Assembly: GCF_900115225.1 (NCBI RefSeq)
Contig: NZ_FOVR01000005.1
Location: 1 to 64,000, forward strand
Direction of reading: 5' to 3'
Length of the DNA stretch: 64,000 nt
Source of the DNA: Cohaesibacter marisflavi
GTDB lineage: Bacteria; Pseudomonadota; Alphaproteobacteria; Rhizobiales; Cohaesibacteraceae
Shown here piece by piece: positions 58,296 through 64,000 of the stretch (within the stretch, counting starts at the first letter, position 1; every line of letters starts with the position of its first letter). The position numbers and the translations under genes were made by a program. A model generated the notes under the pieces. The model saw only the letters and a list, made by a program, of their open reading frames with translations, was not told the DNA's origin and searched no databases.

Positions 58296-58311
58296 GGATT
58301 CACGTGAAACT
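58296..58311. promoter_or_regulatory. parS-like site 2 of mnmG-mnmE cluster
   Basis: GGATTCACGTGAAACT, 48 bases from site 1, same orientation of the asymmetric core GATTCACGTGAAAC. Confidence 0.75.
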
Positions 58312-58334
58312 ATTGGGACAAATTCCTCGTTTGA

Positions 58335-58350
58335 TGATTCACGTGAAACA
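58335..58350. promoter_or_regulatory. parS-like site 3 of mnmG-mnmE cluster
   Basis: TGATTCACGTGAAACA, one mismatch from the consensus, 39 bases from site 2, same orientation. Confidence 0.82.
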
Positions 58351-58376
58351 GAGTCAATCCTGAATTTAAAAAACTA

Positions 58377-58392
58377 TGTTTCACGTGAAACG
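58377..58392. promoter_or_regulatory. parS site 4 of mnmG-mnmE cluster (symmetric)
   Basis: TGTTTCACGTGAAACG, one mismatch from the consensus and the only copy with the fully palindromic GTTTCACGTGAAAC core. It lies five bases beyond the mnmE stop codon. Confidence 0.85.
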
Positions 58393-58397
58393 ATCCA

Positions 58398-59741
58398 CTA
58401 TTTACCCACACAGAACTGTGAAAAAATCACGCCGAGCATTTCCTCGACATCAATTCTTCCAGTGATCTTCCCCAACTCATCCCCAGCTTGACGCAAGAAT
58501 TCTGAGCGAATTTCTATAGGCGACTCTGTATAGATAAGGGAATTATTAACATTATCCACACAGGAGAGCAGATATTTTCTGTGACGCTCACGGGTTATAA
58601 GTACATCTTCAGCCCCATCAAACAGGGACTCTATTTGTTTCACAAACGAATCGTAAAGGAAATCCATCCCTTTGCCTGTTTTAACCGAGGCTGAAAAGAC
58701 CATTTCCTTATCATCGCCTTTACCATTGGCATGAAACGGATCCGAATCGATTCGATCCTGTTTGTTAAACAGAACCATTCGTCGTGCGTGACTGCTCAGC
58801 TCCACCCGTTCCTCAGGATGCGTACCATCCACAACTTCAATCAACAGATCCGCATTCTCGCTTTTTTCCAAAGCGCGACGTATCCCTTCCCGCTCGACGA
58901 CATTGTCTGACTCTCGCAAGCCAGCCGTATCAATCATCGTCACCGGGTAGCCTTCGATATCCAGATGCAGTTCCAAAAGATCGCGCGTCGTTCCGGCTTC
59001 TTCGGTCACGATGGCCACATCCCGTTTGGCAAACCAATTAAGCAAGGACGATTTTCCCGCGTTGGGATGACCGGCAAGCACCACGGTCAATCCGTTGCGC
59101 AGGCGCTCCCCATGATCGGCCTTGGAAAGGTGACGTTCGATATCAGCTTTCAACTCTCTCAACTTGGGCCAGATCACATCGGAAATCGCGCCCGGAATAT
59201 CTTCTTCATCAGAGAAATCCAGTTCCGCTTCAATCATGCTTCGTGCCTGAAGCAATATCTCTCGCCAACCATCAATGACACTCTTATGTGCCCCGCTCGC
59301 CTGACGGATTGCCTGCTTGCGCTGATTTTCGGTTTCGGCCTGAATGAGATCAGCCAGCCCTTCGACAGCTGTCAGATCATATTTCCCATTTTCAAACGCC
59401 CGCCGTGTGAACTCCCCTGCTTCAGCCAGACGACAACCTTCGAACCGACCCAGAATTTCGAGCATGGCCTTAACCACTGCCCGCCCGCCATGAAGATGAA
59501 ACTCGACGGCCTCTTCACCAGTGAAGGATTTGGTATCAGGGAAAACAATAACCAGTGCCTGGTCGATGATATCTCCACTATCAGGATCAGACAGATAACG
59601 CAGGGCCGCAAAACGGGGTTTGGGTTCCTTGTCAATCAGCTTGTTCATGACGAACCGCGCCTTGGGGCCGGACAAACGAATCACGGCAACACCAGCAGGA
59701 ACCGCTCCGCTGGAAAGGGCAAAAATGGTATCTTGCGTCAT
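58398..59741 (-). CDS. mnmE: tRNA modification GTPase MnmE
   Basis: A 447-residue GTPase (TrmE) partner of MnmG in U34 modification. The N-terminal folate-binding domain begins TIFALSSGAVPAGVAVIRLSG and contains FTGEEAVEFHLHGG. The G domain has GHPNAGKSSLLNWF (G1), EEAGTTRDLLE (G2), MIDTAGLRESDN (G3) and FNKQD (G4). The protein ends with the family's FCVGK C-terminus, where Cys is catalytic. It lies between rho and mnmG. Confidence 0.97.
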   Translation of the reverse strand: MTQDTIFALSSGAVPAGVAVIRLSGPKARFVMNKLIDKEPKPRFAALRYLSDPDSGDIIDQALVIVFPDTKSFTGEEAVEFHLHGGRAVVKAMLEILGRFEGCRLAEAGEFTRRAFENGKYDLTAVEGLADLIQAETENQRKQAIRQASGAHKSVIDGWREILLQARSMIEAELDFSDEEDIPGAISDVIWPKLRELKADIERHLSKADHGERLRNGLTVVLAGHPNAGKSSLLNWFAKRDVAIVTEEAGTTRDLLELHLDIEGYPVTMIDTAGLRESDNVVEREGIRRALEKSENADLLIEVVDGTHPEERVELSSHARRMVLFNKQDRIDSDPFHANGKGDDKEMVFSASVKTGKGMDFLYDSFVKQIESLFDGAEDVLITRERHRKYLLSCVDNVNNSLIYTESPIEIRSEFLRQAGDELGKITGRIDVEEMLGVIFSQFCVGK

Positions 59742-59969
59742 GAGATCAATCCCTGCGCCCCAAAAGATGCGGGTCGCATGCTGTGCATTTGCAATGTTGA
59801 TTGTTTCAGAACCGAATCCATCTGCATCAACCGGCCTGCCAAAAGGTCAGATCTACGCCCGTTATGCGGACCTGACCATCAGGCTGACAATCTGGTTATC
59901 CCATCGATTTCGCAGAAGATCCGAATATATCAAGAGCAGGTTTTTCGGTGATCCAGAAGAGAAGATCAC

Positions 59970-60006
59970 AAAATGAAAGCCGCCCAACGACTGTCAGACG
60001 GCTTTC
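59970..60006 (-). terminator. terminator of rho
   Basis: GAAAGCCG / CGGCTTTC is a perfect 8-bp stem with a 16-base loop and, on the minus strand, is followed by ATTTTGTG. It lies about 50 bases beyond the rho stop. The rest of the rho-mnmE gap (59742-60058) shows no gene. Confidence 0.65.
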
Positions 60007-60058
60007 TAATCTTTTACATGCGATTGGGCAAGCCCAATTTACAAGCGGATGCAGGACA

Positions 60059-61324
60059 TCAGGTATTCATATTGTCGAAGAATTCCGCATTGTCCTTCGT
60101 TGCACGCAATTTATCGAGCAGGAACTCGATGGCATCAACATTGCTCATGGCACCAAGAATACGACGCAGAACAAAGACCTTCTGCAAATCTTTCTTGTCG
60201 ACCATAAGCTCTTCCTTACGGGTACCCGATTTGAGGATATCCATGGCAGGGAAGATACGCTTGTCGGAAACCTTACGATCAAGAACGATTTCGGCGTTAC
60301 CCGTGCCCTTGAATTCTTCGAAGATAACCTCGTCCATACGGCTACCCGTATCAATCAGGGCGGTGGCGATGATCGTTAGCGATCCACCTTCCTCGATATT
60401 ACGGGCTGCACCGAAGAAGCGCTTCGGACGCTGCAACGCGTTGGCATCCACACCACCGGTCAAAACTTTACCGGAAGAAGGAATAACCGTGTTGTAGGCA
60501 CGCCCAAGACGCGTGATGGAATCAAGCAGAATAACCACATCACGGCCGTGTTCGACCAGACGCTTGGCTTTTTCGATCACCATTTCGGCAACCTGCACGT
60601 GACGGGAAGCCGGCTCATCAAACGTAGATGAGACCACTTCACCATTCACCGTCCGCTTCATGTCGGTCACCTCTTCGGGGCGCTCGTCAATGAGCAACAC
60701 GATAAGGCAACTGTCCGGATGGTTGGCCGTGATTGATTTTGCGATATTCTGCAAAAGAACGGTTTTACCGGTACGCGGCGGCGCAACGATCAAAGCACGC
60801 TGACCCTTACCAAGCGGAGCGACCAGATCGATCACTCGACTGGACATGTCTTTCCCGGTTGGATCAGTCGCCTCAAGTTTGAAGCGGTCATCAGGATGCA
60901 ACGGCGTCAGATTATCGAAATGAACCTTGTGACGCGCCTTGTCCGGATCTTCGAAATTGACAGTATTCACCTTCAGAAGGGCAAAGTAGCGTTCGCCTTC
61001 CTTCGGGCTGCGAATATGTCCTTCCACCGTATCCCCCGTACGCAAGGAAAAGCGCCGGATTTGGGAAGGTGAAATGTAGATATCATCCGGGCCAGGCAGA
61101 TAGTTTGCATCTGGCGACCGCAGAAAACCGAAACCGTCCTGTAGTACCTCGACGACACCTTCGCCGATGATATCTGTTTCTCTTTCTGCAAGCTGTTTGA
61201 GGATCGCAAAAAGCAGTTCCTGCTTTCGCAGCGTACTGGCATTTTCGACCTCGAGCTCTTCAGCAAAATTCAGTAGCTCTGTTGGAGATTTTTTTTTGAG
61301 TTCTTTTAGTTTCATTTCGCGCAT
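60059..61324 (-). CDS. rho: transcription termination factor Rho
   Basis: A 421-residue hexameric RNA helicase that ends transcription at untranslated RNAs. The N-terminal Rho domain starts [39 protein letters not shown]; the cold-shock RNA-binding fold follows ([31 protein letters not shown]-like). The ATPase core has Walker [25 protein letters not shown] and the Q/R loops. I start at ATG 61324 with GAGAG eight bases upstream; the open frame runs 21 codons further. Autoregulation through the 200-base leader is typical of rho but not provable here. Confidence 0.97.
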   Translation of the reverse strand: MREMKLKELKKKSPTELLNFAEELEVENASTLRKQELLFAILKQLAERETDIIGEGVVEVLQDGFGFLRSPDANYLPGPDDIYISPSQIRRFSLRTGDTVEGHIRSPKEGERYFALLKVNTVNFEDPDKARHKVHFDNLTPLHPDDRFKLEATDPTGKDMSSRVIDLVAPLGKGQRALIVAPPRTGKTVLLQNIAKSITANHPDSCLIVLLIDERPEEVTDMKRTVNGEVVSSTFDEPASRHVQVAEMVIEKAKRLVEHGRDVVILLDSITRLGRAYNTVIPSSGKVLTGGVDANALQRPKRFFGAARNIEEGGSLTIIATALIDTGSRMDEVIFEEFKGTGNAEIVLDRKVSDKRIFPAMDILKSGTRKEELMVDKKDLQKVFVLRRILGAMSNVDAIEFLLDKLRATKDNAEFFDNMNT

Positions 61325-61591
61325 AGCGAAACTCTCATATAAGGGATAAGCAACCAAGGGAAAAAAGGTAGGAAGAAAACAAGGCACTGTTGTTTGTTAT
61401 TGTGCCTCGCTAGAACCCCGGAAAACAAAGGAAAGAAAGCGTCTCCAAGGTATTCATCGTTAGAAACGATTTCGCGGAACATAGCTGCTTCGCATAGACT
61501 GGGCAAGCCCTGTGATACAAAAATATGACGCGAGACCAGATGAAAGAGCCAAATTGAGACGAATTGCTAGTCTCAAACCCCGAATTTGCCG

Positions 61592-62044
61592 TCAGTAAAA
61601 GGGTTTAACAACAGCCAGAATGACGATAGCCACCATCAACAGCGTGGGAACTTCGTTGAAATAACGATAGTAGACATGGTCTTTGCGATTTTCATCAGCA
61701 GCAAAGACACGCACATAGCGTGCACACACCATATGGTAAGCGGTCATCAGGCTTACAAGAAGAAACTTGATATGAAGCCAAATGGCATCAGCAGTCCAAA
61801 TGCCATGACCAAAGGCCAGCCACAAACCGAAAATCCAAGATGCAATCAGAGAAGGGTTCATGATGCCCTTCAGCAATTTTCGTTCCATGACCTTGAATAT
61901 TTCAGATTTCTCAGACCCGACCTCAGACATTGCATGATAGACAAACAATCGCGGCAAATAGAAAATCCCTGCCATCCATGTGATGACAGAGATGATGTGC
62001 AGGGCCTTTGTCCACTCATAGGGAAGAAATTCCAGAAAATCCAT
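61592..62044 (-). CDS. hemJ: protoporphyrinogen IX oxidase HemJ
   Basis: A 150-residue inner-membrane protein of the UPF0093/HemJ family, which oxidises protoporphyrinogen IX to protoporphyrin IX in bacteria that lack HemG and HemY-type oxidases. Four hydrophobic helices are visible; conserved residues include the His in WTKALHIISVITWMAGIFYLPRLFVYH and a Lys-rich segment FKVMERKLLKGIMNPS. GAGG precedes ATG 62044. It lies between hemE and rho, a linkage shared by many alphaproteobacteria. Confidence 0.92.
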   Translation of the reverse strand: MDFLEFLPYEWTKALHIISVITWMAGIFYLPRLFVYHAMSEVGSEKSEIFKVMERKLLKGIMNPSLIASWIFGLWLAFGHGIWTADAIWLHIKFLLVSLMTAYHMVCARYVRVFAADENRKDHVYYRYFNEVPTLLMVAIVILAVVKPFY

Positions 62045-62101
62045 TTCAGTCCTCAATTCACTTGAACAAAAGCCCGGTCATTTGCTCGTTCAATATCAAG
62101 C

Positions 62102-63133
62102 TTAGCCCCTATAGGAACGCACCCGCTGAATCAGTCGATGAACCAGATCGATATTGCCTTGCGGGGAAATACCATGACCCAGATTGAAAATAAAAGGTCC
62201 GTTGCTCCAAGACGCCATGATCCGGTCAATGGATTCATCCAGATGTCGTTCATCAGACATCAACAAGGTCGGATCCAGATTACCCTGCAAAGCCACTTTC
62301 GGCTGCAAGACATCCCGCGCCCAGTCCAGTGGTACGGTCCAGTCCAACCCGATGGCATTTACGCCTGTGGCCTCAACAAAATCAACGAGCCGCACACCCG
62401 CCCCTTTTGGAAAGCCGATAATCTTCGCGCCCGGAATTTGAGCGCGGACACCCGCCACAATTCTGGCGATGGGATCACGGGAAGCCGAAAGATAGAGCGC
62501 ATCATCCAGCACGCCCGCCCAGCTATCAAAAATCTGCACCGCGTCAGCGCCTGATTGCAGCTGTTTGACCAGATACAGGATGGATGCTTCAACCAGCACA
62601 TCGATCAAGGCATGAAAAGCTTCGGGATACTTGCGAGCGAACAAACGGGCAGGAGCCTGATCCGGTGTGCCATGGCCTGCGATCATATAGGTGGCAACGG
62701 TCCAGGGAGCACCACAAAAACCAAGAAAGGTGGTTTCCCCTGGTAGCCCTTCTCGAATCTTTCCAATTGCTTCAAAAACCGGATTTAGATTCTCCAGAAC
62801 GATCGAAGGGTCGAGATCCTTGATTTCTTCAGGAGAGATCGGATCAAGCTGCGGACCTTCCCCTTGAACAAACCTTACCGAACGCCCAAGTGCATCGGGA
62901 ATTACGAGAATATCGGAAAACAGAATGGCTGCATCAAATCCAAATCGACGGATGGGCTGAAGGGTTACTTCGCAAGCCAAATCAGGATTGTAGCAAAGGG
63001 AGAGAAAACTCCCTGCCTCTGCTCTGGTAGCACGATATTCAGCAAGATATCTTCCCGCTTGCCTCATCAACCAGATAGGAGGAACTTTCTCAGTCTGGCC
63101 ATTGAGCACGTTCATCAAGCGTCGATTGTTCAC
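62102..63133 (-). CDS. hemE: uroporphyrinogen decarboxylase
   Basis: A 343-residue cytosolic enzyme that removes four carboxyl groups from uroporphyrinogen III to give coproporphyrinogen III. The signature PPIWLMRQAGRYLAEYRATR is near residue 18, and CYNPDLACEVTLQPIRRFGFDAAILFSDILVIPDALG follows; GFCGAPWTVATYMI and IFDSWAG are also conserved. The start is probably GTG at 63133 with GGGGAG ten bases upstream; an ATG six codons later has no such site. hemE borders the replication origin in Caulobacter and rhizobia, as it seems to here. Confidence 0.96.
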   Translation of the reverse strand: MNNRRLMNVLNGQTEKVPPIWLMRQAGRYLAEYRATRAEAGSFLSLCYNPDLACEVTLQPIRRFGFDAAILFSDILVIPDALGRSVRFVQGEGPQLDPISPEEIKDLDPSIVLENLNPVFEAIGKIREGLPGETTFLGFCGAPWTVATYMIAGHGTPDQAPARLFARKYPEAFHALIDVLVEASILYLVKQLQSGADAVQIFDSWAGVLDDALYLSASRDPIARIVAGVRAQIPGAKIIGFPKGAGVRLVDFVEATGVNAIGLDWTVPLDWARDVLQPKVALQGNLDPTLLMSDERHLDESIDRIMASWSNGPFIFNLGHGISPQGNIDLVHRLIQRVRSYRG

Positions 63134-63436
63134 GAATTTTGTCTCCCCGTTTGCAGTCCGAATTGAGCACGATTCCCAACAAACTTCCTAATAAAATATT
63201 TAAGTTTTAGAATCTGTTTCTTCTTTTAGACCGTGGATTGTGGGAGTTATTTTTGGCCCACACATTGCCCACAATGACTCTTGAACAACTGTGATTCAAC
63301 AGTCCTTACCTTCTAGTAACTTTTAGGGACCAATGGGGACAAGTCTTGTCTGAGGCAGAATTCTGCGGAGTCTTCTGTGGTCAAATCTGGGGGCTTTATG
63401 GAGACAGAAATTGAGCAAAGTTTAACAAAGTGTGTA

Positions 63437-63452
63437 TTAACTGTTTGTTAAC
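63437..63452. promoter_or_regulatory. CtrA binding box 1
   Basis: TTAA-CTGTTTG-TTAAC is an exact match to the TTAA-N7-TTAAC CtrA consensus. Confidence 0.72.
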
Positions 63453-63504
63453 CTCAGTAAACAGAGTGTTAATAAAACAGGCGTTGCTCAACTCAGCTTG
63501 GGGA

Positions 63505-63520
63505 TTAATAAATGGTTAAC
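63505..63520. promoter_or_regulatory. CtrA binding box 2
   Basis: TTAA-TAAATGG-TTAAC is a second exact TTAA-N7-TTAAC match, 68 bases from the first and in the same orientation. Confidence 0.72.
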
Positions 63521-63770
63521 GGGCATGAAAAGCCAAGCTCGGGAAAAACGGCTTGATTATCCCCTGTTGCCCACACCCCCTGTTGAAGAATCGATTGTTG
63601 GAGCCGGTCTTAACCCTCTATTAAGACAGTCTCATGACGGAAATTGCTGTTTTCCGGCCTTTTCAGCCTGTGTAAATCGTGACAGAGGGGAAAGATCCAC
63701 AACAGCCGTTTTGTTTGACGCCTGCTTGCTCTAAAACTCGGATCATCTTCTCAACGGTTGGACCTTTTTC

Positions 63771-64000
63771 ATGATTCCATTGATTCTAGCTTCCAAAAGT
63801 CAGGCTCGGGCACAGCTCTTGTCCAATGCCGGCCTTTCATTTGAGACATCGGTTGCGCAAATTGATGAGCGCGCCGCCGAACAGCCTCTATTGGCAGCAG
63901 GGGCCTCTCCTGCCGATATCGCAACTCTGCTTGCTCAGGTGAAAGCAACCGAAGTGTCCGTTCGCAATCCTGGTGCGCTGGTCATCGGTGGGGATCAGAC
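63771..64000 (+). CDS. Maf family nucleotide pyrophosphatase (partial, cut by right edge)
   Basis: The first 76 codons of a Maf/YhdE-like protein. The start MIPLILASKSQARAQLLSNAG is the family's substrate-binding N-terminus (SxSPRR-like, here SKSQAR), and the fragment ends at VIGGDQT, the conserved (A/G)xDQ motif with the catalytic Asp. Members hydrolyse modified or canonical nucleoside triphosphates. The gene continues beyond the window; aroE and coaE would be the expected next genes in this group. It is divergent from hemE. Confidence 0.88.
   Translation, partial: MIPLILASKSQARAQLLSNAGLSFETSVAQIDERAAEQPLLAAGASPADIATLLAQVKATEVSVRNPGALVIGGDQ

Larger units (their letters stand above)
63134..63770. 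other. putative chromosomal replication origin (hemE-maf intergenic)
   Basis: A 637-base gap between divergent hemE and maf. It holds two exact CtrA boxes (63437-63452, 63505-63520), an A+T-rich stretch around 63421-63520, weak DnaA-box-like nonamers (TTGCCCACA at 63265-63273 and 63567-63575, AGATCCACA at 63693-63701, TGTGGTCAA at 63376-63384) and five GANTC methylation sites. The mapped origins of Caulobacter and Sinorhizobium lie next to hemE, and parAB is nearby. A short open frame at 63498-63734 runs through the motifs and is not considered a gene. Confidence 0.72.

Noticed and set aside
58965-59951. Open reading frame of 328 codons opposite mnmE
   Set aside because: Antisense shadow of mnmE that runs out into the intergenic region without a start signal.
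60585-60605. CACGTG inside rho as a further parS site
   Set aside because: The flanks (TGCACGTGAC) do not match the parS half-sites.
63498-63734. 78-codon frame in the hemE-maf gap
   Set aside because: It runs through a CtrA box and DnaA-like boxes, has no ribosome binding site and no recognisable sequence; the region is better explained as the origin.

Overview
The window looks like chromosomal DNA of an alphaproteobacterium, most likely of the order Hyphomicrobiales (Rhizobiales). The evidence is gene order and regulatory motifs: hemE-hemJ-rho-mnmE-mnmG-rsmG-parA-parB facing leuS-lptE-holA, hemY-mic60-hemD-hemC divergent from tsaD-gpsA, CtrA-type TTAA-N7-TTAAC boxes, and an rRNA leader of rhizobial type. 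A Cohaesibacter-like marine genus is a guess only. No prophage, insertion sequence, CRISPR array or defence system was found; this is core chromosome close to the replication origin.

Layout. 1-260 is the promoter and leader of an rRNA operon running leftward out of the window. 0.8-6.6 kb: M23 peptidase, clpB, a MOSC protein. 6.7-12.1 kb: a glycerol regulon (glpR, glpD, glpF, glpK, all leftward) with GlpR-like operators between glpR and glpD. 12.6-14.9 kb: a DUF707 protein, an aldo/keto reductase, tRNA-Thr(CGU). 15-20.6 kb: heme operon hemC-hemD-mic60-hemY. 20.8-23.7 kb: tsaD-gpsA-yciI-EVE. 23.8-25.3 kb: small membrane protein divergent from a TetR regulator, then a GNAT. 25.5-34.1 kb: ffh, rpsP, rimM, trmD, rplS and leuC leftward, with phzF, an Lrp regulator and a metallo-hydrolase between trmD and rplS. 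34.4-47.3 kb: mixed metabolic and signalling genes (HAD phosphatase, GGDEF protein, saccharopine dehydrogenase, cytochrome c' with cytochrome b561, Lrp with ornithine cyclodeaminase, acs, cNMP-binding protein, response regulator, cowN, L,D-transpeptidase, YggS). 47.7-52 kb: leuS-lptE-holA. 52.4-53.6 kb: MFS exporter. 53.7-63.1 kb: the origin-proximal parB-to-hemE cluster. 63.13-63.77 kb: the probable origin, followed by a Maf gene cut by the right edge.

How parts work together. ParA/ParB and seven parS-like sites (four in the mnmG-mnmE gap, one inside rsmG, two downstream of holA) form the chromosome segregation module about 5-12 kb from the putative origin, which carries two exact CtrA boxes and weak DnaA boxes. 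HemC, HemD, HemE, HemJ and HemY cover several steps of tetrapyrrole synthesis. GlpF/GlpK/GlpD import and oxidise glycerol under GlpR. CowN, known to protect nitrogenase from carbon monoxide, is the least expected gene here, because no nif gene is in view.

No wholly new multi-gene system is evident. The best leads are the origin/parS architecture with its asymmetric parS variant, the orphan cowN, a perfect inverted repeat over the cytochrome c' promoter, a TetR regulator with a tandem operator and small membrane protein, and a palindromic element abutting leuS.
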